From Begonia masoniana (Eukaryota; Streptophyta; Magnoliopsida; Cucurbitales; Begoniaceae), in the NCBI GenBank assembly GCA_022432975.1, contig CM039508.1:14817549-14881548 (forward strand): a DNA stretch of 64,000 bases. Reading direction: 5' to 3'. Position numbers and translations under genes: made by a program. The notes under the pieces were generated by a model that worked only from the letters and a program-made list of their open reading frames with translations, was not told where the DNA came from and did no database searches. Below are positions 47,889-63,511 of the stretch, in pieces (within the stretch, counting starts at the first letter, position 1; each line of letters starts with the position of its first letter).

Positions 47889-50512
47889 ATTACAGGGAAT
47901 TGAACAAGTTGACAATTAAGAATAAGTACCAATTGCCCCGAATTGATGACTTGTTTGACCAATTACAAGGAGCTAAAGTGTTTTTAAAGATTGACTTGCG
48001 TTCAGGGTATTACCAACTGAAGGTTAAGGAGAGTGATATACCTAAGACTACCTTCAGGACCCGTTATGGACATTATGAATTCCTTGTAATGTCATTTGGA
48101 CTGACTAATGCACCAGCAGCCTTTATGGACCTGATGAATCGAGTGTTTCGTGATTACTTAGACAAGTTTGTAATTGTGTTCATAGATGATATCTTAATTT
48201 ATTCACGGACTAAAGCTGACCACGAGGAACATTTAAGGATAGTTTTGACAACCCTGAAACAGCAGCAACTCTATGCAAAGCTGTCAAAGTGTGAATTCTG
48301 GCTAGATAAAGTCAACTTCTTAGGTCATGTTGTTTCTGCCGATGGCATATCAGTAGATCCAACTAAAATTCAGGCTGTTAAGGATTGGCCACAGCCAAGG
48401 AATGCCAGTGAAGTCCGTAGTTTTCTTGGTTTGGCAGGGTATTACAGGAAGTTCATCAAAGGATTTTCTATGATAGCTAAGTCCCTGACGAATCTGACAA
48501 AGAAGGACAATAAGTATTCTTGGACCAAAGCTTGTGAGGATAGCTTCCAAACATTGAAATTGAAGTTAACAACAGCCCTTGTATTGACTCTTCCAACCGA
48601 AGAAGGAAAGTTTAGCGTATACTATGATGCATTTAAAGTTTGTTTGGGCTGTGTTTTGATGCAAGAGGGTAAAGTTGTAGCGTATGCCTCTAGGCAGCTA
48701 AAGAGTTATGAACAGAACTATCCCACCCATGATTTAGAATTAGCCGCTGTTGTTTTTGCCTTAAAGATGTGGAGACACTATTTATATGGACAACAGTGTG
48801 AGGTGTTTTCTGACTATAAAAATCTGAAGTACCTCTTTACACAAAAGGAATTGAACATGGGACAGAGACGTTGGTTGGAATTTGTTAAGGATTACGACTT
48901 TGAGATCAAGTACCACCCGGGTAAGGCTAACTCTGTAGCTGATGCATTAAGCACGATGTCAACAACAATGCAACCCGTAGTGTCAATTATGTCTATACCT
49001 TTGAGGACAGAAGTTCAGAGATTTGAATTGGGTATAGTTCCAGAGTTATCAACCTTACTTGCCGATTTGACCATTCAACCAACGGTTTTGGAAAAGATCA
49101 AAGAGGCACAACAGAGGAATTCAGAGGAGAATATCAGCATAATGAGCAAATTGACGGATACCACCTCCGAGTTTAGTCCTTCCAAAGATGGGATTCTGAG
49201 GTTTAGGAATCGATGGTATGTCCCTAATGATGAGGGATTACGTAAGTTAATCTTGGCCGAGGCACATTTGTCTCCCTTTTCTGTACATCCTGGCAGCACC
49301 AAGATGTATCGAGACCTGAAGTTACTTTACTGGTGGCCAAACTTAAAAAGGGATGTTGCTAAGTATGTAGAGTCATGCTTGGCATGCCAACAAGTCAAAG
49401 CCGAGCACCAGCGTCCAGGAGGTACCCTTCAGCCTTTACCTATTCCCGAATGGAAGTGGGAACACATAACTATGGATTTCGTAGTAGGATTACCTAAGAC
49501 AACTAAGGGACATGATAGTATTTGGGTTGTGATTGATAGACTGACGAAATTAGTCCATTTCTTACATGTAAGAACAACCTACTCGATGGACCAGCTTGCT
49601 GATCTGTATGTACAGGAAGTTATTAGGTTGCATGGGATCCCTGTATCTATTGGCTCTGATCGTGATCCCAGGTTTACCTCTCGGTTTTGGAAAGGTCTAC
49701 AAGGCACACTTGGCACAAGGTTATCCTTCAGCACTGCCTTTCACCCGCAGACAGATGGTCAATCTGAGAGGACTATTCAGATACTTGAAGACATGTTGAG
49801 GGCGTGTGTACTAGATTTCCAGTCATCCTGGAGCCGATACTTACCTCTGGTTGAGTTCTCCTACAACAATAGCTACCAGTCCACCATTGGTATGGCACCT
49901 TATGAAGCACTATATGGCAGGAAATGTAGATCACCTCTATATTGGGATGAGGTTGGTGAAGCAAAACTTCTAGGACCCGAACTTCTGAAGCAGATGTCTG
50001 AAAAGATTTCTATTATTAGGAAGAGGATGATGACTGCTCAGAGCCGACAGAAGAGTTATGCAGACCATAGGAGGAGGGATCTTGAATTTACGGTCGGGGA
50101 TGATGTATTCCTGAAGGTTTCACCGTTCAAGGGAGTCTTAAGATTTGGCAAAAAGAGGAAACTTACTCCACGGTTTGTTGGGCCCTTCCCTGTCTTGGCT
50201 AGAATTGGTAGTACAGCCTACAGACTGCATTTGCCTCAATCATTGGATAAGGTTCACAATGTCTTTCACATGTCAATGTTAAGGAAATGCATACGAGATC
50301 CGACGCAAGTTGTTCAGCCAACGGATATTGAGTTAGAGCCGACACTGGTGTATGAAGAAAAGCCGGTGCAGATATTGGAATCTGCAGTTAAGACTCTGAG
50401 GAATAAAGAGATTCCATTAGTCAAAGTTTTATGGAAGAATCATGGCATCGAAGAAGCCACTTGGGAGCGACGACAGGACATGTTAGACAAATATCCAGAG
50501 ATATTTGTTTGA
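47879..50512 (+). CDS. pol: Tekay element F pol: RT, RNase H, integrase, chromodomain (877 codons, intact)
   Basis: An uninterrupted 877-codon frame; the true frame starts upstream across a frameshift, so ATG 47879 is only the first Met. RT: catalytic D39 (KIDL) and FIDD at 101-104. RNase H: D250, E287, D312 and D355 all present, though neighbours have changed (DAF, SDY, ALSTM). Integrase: H463, H470, C500, C503 for zinc; D533, D594, E630 with D-35-E spacing. A C-terminal chromodomain-like segment (about 815-877) has [16 protein letters not shown] and [10 protein letters not shown]. It ends TGA 50510-50512, 30 bp before the polypurine tract. Reaction: cDNA synthesis, RNA removal and integration for a Ty3/gypsy element in nucleus and virus-like particle. 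No gag start or 5' promoter exists for it here, so autonomous activity is unlikely. Confidence 0.9.
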   Translation: MCIDYRELNKLTIKNKYQLPRIDDLFDQLQGAKVFLKIDLRSGYYQLKVKESDIPKTTFRTRYGHYEFLVMSFGLTNAPAAFMDLMNRVFRDYLDKFVIVFIDDILIYSRTKADHEEHLRIVLTTLKQQQLYAKLSKCEFWLDKVNFLGHVVSADGISVDPTKIQAVKDWPQPRNASEVRSFLGLAGYYRKFIKGFSMIAKSLTNLTKKDNKYSWTKACEDSFQTLKLKLTTALVLTLPTEEGKFSVYYDAFKVCLGCVLMQEGKVVAYASRQLKSYEQNYPTHDLELAAVVFALKMWRHYLYGQQCEVFSDYKNLKYLFTQKELNMGQRRWLEFVKDYDFEIKYHPGKANSVADALSTMSTTMQPVVSIMSIPLRTEVQRFELGIVPELSTLLADLTIQPTVLEKIKEAQQRNSEENISIMSKLTDTTSEFSPSKDGILRFRNRWYVPNDEGLRKLILAEAHLSPFSVHPGSTKMYRDLKLLYWWPNLKRDVAKYVESCLACQQVKAEHQRPGGTLQPLPIPEWKWEHITMDFVVGLPKTTKGHDSIWVVIDRLTKLVHFLHVRTTYSMDQLADLYVQEVIRLHGIPVSIGSDRDPRFTSRFWKGLQGTLGTRLSFSTAFHPQTDGQSERTIQILEDMLRACVLDFQSSWSRYLPLVEFSYNNSYQSTIGMAPYEALYGRKCRSPLYWDEVGEAKLLGPELLKQMSEKISIIRKRMMTAQSRQKSYADHRRRDLEFTVGDDVFLKVSPFKGVLRFGKKRKLTPRFVGPFPVLARIGSTAYRLHLPQSLDKVHNVFHMSMLRKCIRDPTQVVQPTDIELEPTLVYEEKPVQILESAVKTLRNKEIPLVKVLWKNHGIEEATWERRQDMLDKYPEIFV

Positions 50513-50540
50513 TCAATTTTCGAGGACAAAAATTTTGTTT

Positions 50541-50553
50541 AAGGAGGGGTGCA
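50541..50553 (+). other. Polypurine tract, element F
   Basis: AAGGAGGGGTGCA precedes the LTR start TGTAACACCCGA. Confidence 0.8.
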
Positions 50554-53529
50554 TGTAACACCCGAAATAACGACCAGGTAATTTCCTTGACCATTTTAAC
50601 GGTCGTGTTTAGTTAATTTTTCCCGGTTTAGAATTTTATGCCGAGCTTAATTAATTACATGTGGATTTAAACTAGGTTGAGTGGCATAGTTGTAATAATG
50701 GAGGTTTGAGACCTGTATTTAAAGAAAATGGAAAGGGTTCAAACTTCATTTAAACCATTGTAGCCGACATCTTCTACTCTCGGCGATTTCTTCTCTCCCG
50801 AGCTCTTGCTCTCTGTTACCAGTAATCCTTCTCGTCGACGCCCGGCTTTAGGCCTGCATTCCCTACGAATCCACGCTCAAGGTATGAAATAGGCAAGGTA
50901 GTTATCTGTTAGTTATTAAGCTCTGTTTTCAGCCCAGTATTGGAGTTTCGGATTCTTTAATGGCCGAATAATAATAAGGATATTTTAGAATCTGAGAGTG
51001 GTAATGTCATTCCGAATCAATTCTGGACATTTAAAATAACCAACCCTGAGTAATCGATAGTCGGGTCTGTCTATTTCGATTTTTGGATTCAGACTGCACA
51101 GAGTATTAGACTAAGGATTCGGGAATGACTTTAGCTATTAAATCTTAGGTTGACTTGAGATTTAGAACTACTAGGATTTTGTTTTAACTACTGCAATGTG
51201 AATGTTTTAGGTGAAAAAGTCTGAAGAAAAGGAGCTCAAGTTGCTAAGGAAAACAGGTAAGTAAATGTACAGGTTTCTCGGTCATTAGGACCCTACATCA
51301 AAGGATGCTAGATAGAAACTCATACGATGATTAGTAGTTCCCTTATGTTACTGTCTAGCATTATGCTGATGATTAGCTCAATGGTAAGGTTTCATGTTGG
51401 ATAGTACTCTATTCTGTAGCTTGATGATTTAAGAATTTCCATGTACATGCATCATGACTATTTTATGCATATGAAAATGTTTTAAGAGCATGGTTTTCTC
51501 ATGAACAAAGTAAGAAGATAAAACTTACGCAACGTGGACTAAGTGAGGGTTGAGGGCGGTTCGGCGTATGTCATAGTCCAAAAGAGGGACATATGAATAC
51601 GACCCGCAGTAGGGACCAAGATCAAACTCACTGTCGAACCCCTTTTACCGGCACAAATCCTCTCTTAATCCACACAACTTAAATGAAGAATATGATCAAT
51701 GATTATGAATGATGAATATGATCCATGACTATGAATGATGATTACGAGCAAAGATATGAACAACAAAAGACTTATGAACATGTGTTTTCCGAATTATGCA
51801 TTCATGCATCCGTGTTAGTGTTGCATTCCTTACTAAGCATTAGGCTTATAGTTAAACCTTATGATGTAGGTGAAGAGCTAACAGGTGAGGATTTCCAATC
51901 CAGAGATGATGTTTAAAGCTGGTTGCTGGAGGATGCTCAGTATGACAGTGCAAGGCTGGACAGGCGATTAAGTCCCCTGGTTATGCTCATAGTATGTCAG
52001 TAAAGTTTATGATAAACAGATGCCTAAGTAGAATAGAATTTCTTATAACAATGAAATTCGGATTTGATTGATAGACTTCAGAGTCTGATAATGATTTTAA
52101 AGATTATCGAATGGTCTGTTTTGCTTAAGTCTTCCGCTATGTGTATTCTGGATGAGTCTATGATTCTCACTCTTTGAGGTTTATAGTTACTAAGTTAAGA
52201 TTTGGCTGAGTTGTGGTACTTTCCTGTTGAATGAAGTTGTTTGATGATTATAGTGTTTTACTGCCGTATGACAGAAGCTGGATGAGGCGATCATCCGGCT
52301 GACGTCATCGGTGGATGTCAAATGATAGAAGTTGAACAAATAGTCACCGAATGATGTAGTATGTTTAGTCACCGGATGATGGGAATGTAGTTGTCGTTTA
52401 GTCACCGGATGATGAAAACGTGGTTTTGTCGACTAGTGACCGGCAAATCAAGTGTATTTAGGTTACCAGATGATTTAAATGTCATTTTGTCGTCTAGTGA
52501 CCGGCAGATCAAGTGTATTTAGGTTACCGAATGATTTAAATGTCATTTTGTCGTCTAGTGACCGGTAGATGTAGAGTATTTCAAGTTTAGTCACCGGATG
52601 ATGTAGTATGTTTAGTCACCGGATGATGTAGTATGTTTAGTCACCGGATGATGTAGTATGTTTAGTCACCGGATGATGTAGTATGTTTAGTCACCGGATG
52701 ATGTAGTATGTTTAGTCACCGGATGATGTAGTATGTTTAGTCACCGGATGATGTAGTATGTTTAGTCACCGGATGATGTAGTATGTTTAGTCACCGGATG
52801 ATGTAGTATGTTTAGTCACCGGATGATGTAGTATGTTTAGTCACCGGATGATGTAGTATGTTTAGTCACCGGATGATGTAGTATGTTTAGTCACCGGATG
52901 ATGTAGTATGTTTAGTCACCGGATGATGTAGTATGTTTAGTCACCGGATGATGTAGTATGTTTAGTCACCGGATGATGTAGTATGTTTAGTCACCGGATG
53001 ATGTAGTATGTTTAGTCACCGGATGATGTAGTATGTTTAGTCACCGGATGATGTAGTATGTTTAGTCACCGGATGATGTAGTATATGTCTTTAATTAGAC
53101 ACGTGTAATGCCCATGACCGCCGGTGGATGTTTTCTACTGGGCGTCTATAACCGAGTCATGTAGGGTACACGTGACAAATCGGATGATATTACTTCGTCA
53201 CCCGATGCATGCAAACCCATGCAAACCCCAACTGAGTAACGTCGAGTAGTCTGAGGCATTTCTCCCCTGCCCGATTAAGCCATTGATCAAATGACCAATT
53301 TTAGCCGCTCGACTCTGTGTAAGATTTAGCCGACGGGATTTAAGGAAAAATCGAGTTTGAGAGGGCGAGATACCCTTGATGTTATAAACGGCTCTGTTAT
53401 CAGTCTAATGAGTGAGTTTCAAAAGGTATGTAAATATTAGATTGAAAATGAAGAAGAAAAGGTAGAAATTGAGCCAATGATTAATGAAAGATTATGACTA
53501 AGTGACGGCTCCCTGTCTGGGTCGTTACA
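50554..53529 (+). repeat. 3' LTR of element F (2976 bp)
   Basis: It runs from TGTAACACCCGAAATAACG to GGGTCGTTACA. TATTTAAA at 50716-50723. Splice-like sites: AAG|GTATGA 50881/50882, TTTTAG|GTGAA 51210/51211, a 46-nt segment, CAG|GTAAGT 51256/51257, TGTAG|GTG 51869/51870, a 15-nt segment, CAG|GTGAGG 51884/51885. TGACGTCA at 52300-52307. A 25-bp array follows. Clearly the same LTR family as solo LTRs C and G outside the repeat zone. Its last ~100 bp are duplicated together with flanking LTR E sequence. Confidence 0.9.
52589..53088. repeat. 25-bp minisatellite, 20 units
   Basis: Twenty almost identical units of AGTCACCGGATGATGTAG plus TATGTTT, starting every 25 bp from 52589; the last unit diverges. 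Upstream (52370-52580) are older, longer units (~66 bp) mixing AGTGACCGGCAGAT and TTACCGAATGAT, from which the array may have expanded. Confidence 0.97.
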
Positions 53530-54071
53530 TGGGCTCCTTAGCAACGTTGTGTCCTCACCTTAAGCCCCTTTCACCTAGAGACATTTCATATTTCGATTTT
53601 AAAAATCAACCCTAAATAACCTAGATTCAAAACTAGCAAAATCCTAGCTAAGGAAGTTTTCTAGAAACCCAACTTATCCAATTCGGACATTTGTAGAACA
53701 CTTGGTGTGCATACTAATTACCCCACCATTAAGAGCATTTACTCCAATGTATGTAAATATTAGATTGAAAATGAAGAAGAAAAGGTAGAAATTGAGCCAT
53801 GATTAATGAAAGATTATGACTAAGTGACGGCTCCCTGTCTGGGTCGTACATGGGCTCCTTAGCAACGTTGTGTCCTCACCTTAAGCCCCTTTCACCTAGA
53901 GACATTTCATATTTCGATTTTAAAAATCAACCCTAAATAACCTAGATTCAAAACTAGCAAAATCCTAGCTAAGGAAGTTTTCTAGAAACCCAACTTATCC
54001 AATTCGGACATTTTGTAGAACACTTGGTGTGCATAACTAAATTACCCCACCATTAAGAGCATTTACTCCAC
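53426..54071. repeat. 323-bp tandem duplication across the element F / LTR E junction
   Basis: GTATGTAAATATTAGATTG begins at 53426 and again at 53749. Each copy contains the end of LTR F (GTCGTTACA, or GTCGTACA in copy two) fused to LTR E sequence starting TGGGCTCCTTAGC. The duplication therefore happened after element F inserted. The copies differ by small indels. Confidence 0.9.
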
Positions 54072-54667
54072 CCAACTACCAAAATTCCATGAATCAAACA
54101 ACAATAACTAATACTATACTAGAAACAAACCATAAATTTGATAGTTAAACGGTTTCCCACAAAAATCTACAACTCCCAACAACTCTAATTGAAAATATAG
54201 TAAATAATCATCCCTAAAAACGAAACTAAGCCTATCCAAATATTATAATCTTACTTAGAGATTGAATCCTGAAGAAAACGGTGGGAGAAATCGTCTAGGA
54301 GGGATATTTGTGGTTTGTGGGAGGAAAAGGCGTGAGGGAAGGGAGAGGAAGCCACCGCCAGGGAGAGGGAGCCGAGAGAAATGAGGGAAATAAGGGGATT
54401 TTTAGGTTTTAATGAATTTTTTGCTAACAAATTACCATAACGCCCTTCTTATAATTCTTTTACATAAATCCATTTATTAGCCTTTGGTTTGGTTTTCACC
54501 AAAATAATCTTAATCCACCAAAATTCCTCATAAATCCTTGGGGTTTCAACAAAATTTTCCGCTCGCAAAACGGGCATAACTTATTAATTCTACGAATTAA
54601 AGACACTATACGGCAAAATTGGAGACTCGTAAATAATATCCATAGCCCAAAAAATCCGGGTGTTACA
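53530..54667 (-). repeat. Element E 3' LTR, right part
   Basis: It matches 62101-63409 of the element's 5' LTR and ends CCGGGTGTTACA, directly adjoining (minus strand) the end of element E pol. Minus-strand splice-like sites include CTAG|GTGAAAGGGG (twice, because of the duplication). At the place where the 5' LTR has 503 A residues, both copies here have only TTTTAAAAA. Confidence 0.85.
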
Positions 54668-56424
54668 TCCTACCCTTCTTATTTAAAATTTTGTCCTCAA
54701 AATTTACGTACCTGAACAACTCTGGATACTTGTCTAACATGATGTATTGTTGTCGCTCCCACGTAGCTTCCTCAATATTGTGATTTTTCCATAACACCTT
54801 CACCAGTGGGATCTCTTTGTTCCGTAACACCTTAATAGATGATTCGAGGATACGCATTGGCTTTTCTTCATAAGTCAAGGTTGGTTGAATCTCAATATTC
54901 ACTGGCTCCACCACATGTGTCGGATCACAGATGCACTTCCTCAACATCGACACATGGAAAACATTGTAGACTTCGTCCATAGATGGAGGTAACTGCAACT
55001 TATAAGTCGTACCTCCAATTCTTGCTAAAATAGGGAAAGGCCTGACGAATCGCGGGTTGAGCTTCCCTTTCTTTCTGAACCGCATAACACCCCTGAATGG
55101 TGAGATCTTTAAGAAAACCTCATCTCCGACAGCAAACTCAAGATCTCGTCTTCTCCGATCTACGTAACTCTTCTGTTGGCTTTGTGCGGTCTCCATTCTT
55201 TGTCTAATAATAGCAATCTTCTCAGACATCAGCTGTAATATCTCAGGACCCACAAGTTTCGCTTCACCAACTTATAGGGATTCTTAGACATTGGCGAGGC
55301 TTCAAGATATGTATCGATCACAAATTCAATTTCTCTATCTGGCGGTAACCCTGGCAGGTCGTCCAAGAATACCTCAGGAAACTCTCGAACTATAGGAATG
55401 TCTTGGAGTTTTAGCTCATCATTTTCTCGCATATTAATTACACTAGCTAGATAACCCACACATCCATTCTTCAATAACTGCTGAGCACCCAACGAGGATA
55501 TAATCGGCATCTTGCTTGTTTTTGGAATGGCTTGGAAGGAATACCGGTCTCCATTCGGGGGTCAGAATTCTACTAATCCAGTCCTACAACTTATCGTGGC
55601 GTAATGTCTGAATAACCAATCCATCCCTAAAATAACTTCATATCCTCTCATATCGATTATGATTAGTTCTACATATAACTTCTTATCTCCTACTGACATG
55701 ATATCGCCCTTTACTACTTGTTCTGAATGTAAGGACTCCCCTGACGGTAACATAATACTATAAGACTTGTCAGCCAGTAAGAACCATAAATTATGCTTGC
55801 ATACAAACGTGGTTGCCACAAAAGAATGAGTGGCTCCCGTGTCAATGAGTGTGTATGCGGGTTCACGGCATATTAAAATGGTACCTGTTATAACTGTGTG
55901 CTGAACTGCATCTTCATCTTCTATCAAGGCAAAGACTCTAGGTGCTACTCTTGCTCTGTTTTCATCTGGCGGCATAGGAAAATCTTTAATCAAATGACCA
56001 ACCTTGTCACACCTAAAACATCGGCCCGTGAATAACTGACACTCGCCGTAGTGGTTCCTCTGGCAGGTGAAACATAGGGGAGCTTGAGGAGCCCCTTGAG
56101 GTCGCTTTCCCTTTCCTTGGTCGTCATTTGGATTGAAATGTCTCTTCACACCTTTCTGTTGTTGCTGCCCTCCCATGTTCTGCTGTTGCTGCCACCCTCT
56201 ATTCTGTCGCGGTTGAGGCTGAGCCTCCCTGATAAACTTCCCAGGCGGCTCACGTTGCCCTTGCACCACTACCTCAACCTCTTCCAGCTCCAAGGCTTTA
56301 GCTGTCACCTCAGAATAAGGTATGTTATGAATTCCTGCGGTCTTAACTCCCCTGAAGAGATTTGGCTTCAACCCTTGAACAAATTGGTGAATCTTGTCTT
56401 CTTCGTCATCCACTAGACGAGGCG
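54663..56424 (-). pseudogene. gag-pol: Element E gag end, nucleocapsid, protease and integrase tail, with internal deletion
   Basis: Minus-strand Tekay-type coding. It starts mid-gag next to the solo LTR (LVDDEEDKIHQFVQGLK), then Gln/Arg-rich linker, knuckle CFRCDKVGHLIKDF (last Cys is Phe), protease LIDTGATHSFVA and LGMDWLF, TGA at 55562. It continues in the RT N-terminus (VFLDDLPGLPP, SKNPYK). At about 55258-55280 it jumps directly to the integrase C-terminus (KLVGPEIL, then VGDEVFLKISPFRGVM) and chromodomain (MRILESSIKVLRNKEI). RT core, RNase H and integrase core, roughly 2.2 kb compared with element F, are deleted cleanly. The last codons read through the polypurine tract into the LTR. 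Confidence 0.85.
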
Positions 56425-56507
56425 CAAATTGTAAAGACCCTAGTAGGGTCAAAGCATAATTAATAAACTTTCTTAATTCATAAATATTAATTCTTCTATC
56501 TGTACAA

Positions 56508-57532
<1,025 letters not shown>

Positions 57533-57833
57533 GATCATTACAAACACTCGACCTCTACCGATCACTAAACGACAAGCACAGGGCTCGCTTCTGCCGGTAG
57601 TGACAATCTACATCATCCGATTATCATGTGCATCTCACATGAGTACTTAACATCGCCAATAAGAGACATCATCCGGTGAACAACAATCGTTCACCATCCA
57701 CCAATGACATCAGCCGGATGATGTCCTCATCCGTCAGAGACATCTTCCGGTAGGCTTGTGCAAAACACGTGACTCACTTACCTTATCCGATAAGAGACAT
57801 CATCCGGTGAACAGCAAACGTTCACCATCCACC

Positions 57834-58045
57834 GGTGACATCAGCCGGATGATTCGTTCACCCAACTTCTATCACACAGCTCCTGCCGATGACATCAGCC
57901 GGATGATTCGTTCACCCAACTTCTATCACACAGCTCCTGCCGATGACATCAGCCGGATGATTCATTCATCCAACTTCTATCACACAGCTCCTGCCGATGA
58001 TGTCAGCCGAATGATACGTTCACCCAACTTCTATCACACAGCAAT
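57834..58045. repeat. 54-bp repeats in solo LTR G (about 4 units)
   Basis: Units contain GATGACATCAGCCGGATGATT, then a CACCCAACTTCTATCACACAG block, every 54 bp. TGACATCA and TGATGTCA look like decayed forms of the TGACGTCA palindrome seen in other LTRs. Confidence 0.9.
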
Positions 58046-59839
58046 GAAACCTGGAAATCTTTAAACAACTCATACCGACAGAAAGGTAACCTGACCTTCA
58101 CAGATGTCTACATCCAGCTTCTATCATTCAGCAGTAAAACACAATAATCATCAAGCAACTTCAATCAACAGGAAATACCTCGACTCACACACATTTCAAC
58201 TTGATGGACATAAACCTTAAACGAATAAAAATCATAGACTTGTTCAGGATACGTAAGCGGAAGACTCATATAAAACAGGATGTCCTAGGTTCTTACAATC
58301 ATCCTCAAACTCAGAAGTTGAACCAGACAATTTCAAGTCCAAATTAAAAACATGATCTTATCCTACTTAAACATCAGTTTTCTCATAAATCTTAATGACA
58401 TAAAATGAGCATAACCACGGGTCATAATCGCTATCCAGCCACAGAATTGCTCCCTGAACACCTTCTAGCAACCAAACTTAGACATCTTCATTAAATTTAG
58501 AATCCTCACCTGATATTTCGTCACCTACATCATAAGGTTTAAACTATAAGCCTAATGCTTAGTAAGGAATGCAATACTAACATGTATACGTGAATGCATA
58601 GTTGCGAGAAAACCATGATCATGTTCGTTTCATGCTCTTTTCTTGTTCTTGTTCGTGTTCTTATTCATCACTTTCATCATATGGATTAAGGGAGGATTTG
58701 TGTCGTAAAGGGGAGATGACAGTGCAAGTGTACATAGTCCCTTTCGGGCCGTATTCATGGTCCTTCTCTTTGGACAGTGACATACACCAAACCACCCCCA
58801 ACCCTCACTTAATCTGGTTGCATGAGTTTCATATTCATTCTCATATCTTGTTCATGGGAAAAACGTGCTCATAAATCATTTTTATATGCTTGAGAAGTAA
58901 ATCATGATGCATGACATGAATGTTCTTAAATCATCAGACTATGAAAAATATCATCCTAGACAGTTGACTTCATAGACTTTATCAGAACATCATATAACAT
59001 AGTTCTCAAACATCCGTAAATCATTCAAGTACAACCATCTTACTAACTTAAAACAAACATCAAACACATAACTAATTTAGTACCCTTAAGATGTAGGGCC
59101 CTAATGGCCGGAAATCTTAATACATTCACTTACCTGGCTTCCTTAGCAAATTTGTGCTCCTTTTCTTCAGATTTCTTCACCTAAAACATTTACATCGCAG
59201 TAGTTAAAACAAAATCCTAAAAATCCTAATCACAAGTCATCCTAGGATCTAGTAGTTAAAGTCATTCCCGAATCCCTTAGTCTAGTTCTCTGTGTGCAGT
59301 CTGAAATCCAAAAATTGAAACAGCTAAGTTCAACTAACGATTAATCAGGGTCGGTTATATTAAATGTCCAGAATCGATTCGGAAATGACATTACTAAATC
59401 CAGATTATAAATGTTACTGTTGTTACTCGGTCATTGGAGAAACCAAACTCCAACACTAAGCTGAAAAACAGAGTTTAACAACTAACCGACAACTACATTG
59501 TCTAACCCATACCTCGAGCGTAGAGTATCCGAGAAATAACAAGGGAACTGGTCGTCGAAGGGAGGATTACTGGCTGGCAGAGAGCGAGAGCTCGGGAGAG
59601 AAAATCGCTGGAAGAAGAAAGTGTCGGCTACAGTAGTGTTGGTGAGGTTTAAAAATTTTCCATTTCCTTTATATAACGATCACAACCCACCCTTATTACA
59701 ATTTTTGCCACCCAACCTAGTTTCACACAATTTGAAGCAAATCTTAGTATTAAATTTAAATCAAAAGGTCCAATAATAATGGTGACAGTTAAATCGGTTA
59801 AGAAATCACCTGGCCGAAATTGTCGGGTATTACACAAAT

Positions 59840-60348
59840 CGTGACAGTGCTTCAAACTTACAAATTTAGTCCGCCACAGAACCGGTTTATCGCAACGGCA
59901 TGAACTCCATCTTTTTGCTAGCCTGAACCGCTCGGCTGAAGTACTTGTCAAAGAAAGCCGTCTTGAACCATGCCCAAGTCATAGTTTCCACATTAGTAGT
60001 GCTCTGAATTGAGTCTCACCAATGCCTTGCATCCAGCGCAAGGTGAAAAATAACACATGTAATCTTATCTTCCTCATCGACCTTGGCATACTTGAACATA
60101 TCATCAATTGTTCGAATCCACTCTTCAGCATAGATAGGATCCGAAACTTGGCCATTAAAAATCGGAGGTCGAAGTAGGCGAAAACGCTCTACACCTTGGT
60201 CGTGAGTCGTATTCGAGCTAGAATTCTCATGTTCTTCTCTAGTAGCCACAAGCTGTTCAATCTGGCGGGATTGGCGAAGAACCAACTCCGTTAGTTGGGC
60301 AATGGTATTACTATCTTCATTGGTTTCTCTTTGTTGACCCCTCACCAT
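59840..60348 (-). pseudogene. gag: Element E gag N-terminal part
   Basis: Minus-strand gag start at ATG 60348 (MVRGQQRETNED), chosen because it is the first Met after the primer site that begins recognisable gag; an upstream in-frame Met would overlap the primer-site leader. QLTELVLRQSRQIEQLVATREE and VERFRLLRPPIFNGQVSDP match element F. The HW of the gag core is followed by a stop, and the fragment decays to the break at CAAAT 59835-59839. It is rejoined by the coding block from 56424. Confidence 0.82.
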
Positions 60349-60487
60349 CTTGAGATTCCTGGGCATATCATAAACATATTCTAATCTTAAATGACATTTA
60401 TCAAAATATAAACACTTACAGTTGTTGGAGTGTACCCATGCGGCGATTTGTGTTGGTAAGCAGTCTACAGAACCGATTTTAAAACCC

Positions 60488-60503
60488 GGGTGCTCTGATA
60501 CCA
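60488..60503 (-). other. Primer binding site (tRNA-iMet), element E
   Basis: Minus-strand TGGTATCAGAGCACCC lies four bases inside the LTR end at 60508. The match to the primer covers the first 12 bases. Confidence 0.88.
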
Positions 60504-60507
60504 AAGT

Positions 60508-63409
<2,902 letters not shown>

Positions 63410-63414
63410 CATTT

Positions 63415-63511
63415 GGTTCCAACCTCAATTGTTTAAAAGATATTTCATCTACAAAAAGAGCATACGCATTAGTTAACGTCTCGGCCAAGGACTTGGCCCA
63501 AGGTGTCCTGT
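63415..63511 (-). repeat. 5' LTR of chromovirus A, outer part
   Basis: Continues the LTR cut at 44780 (GGTTCCAACCTCAATTGTTTAAAAG). It matches 23352-23442 of the 3' LTR, ending near GTGTCCTGTCA, whose minus-strand form begins TGACAGGACAC. Confidence 0.75.

Noticed and set aside
57756..58064. Protein with a repeated DDISRMI-FYHTAPA motif
   Set aside because: The amino-acid repeat is only translation of the 54-bp noncoding repeat in solo LTR G.
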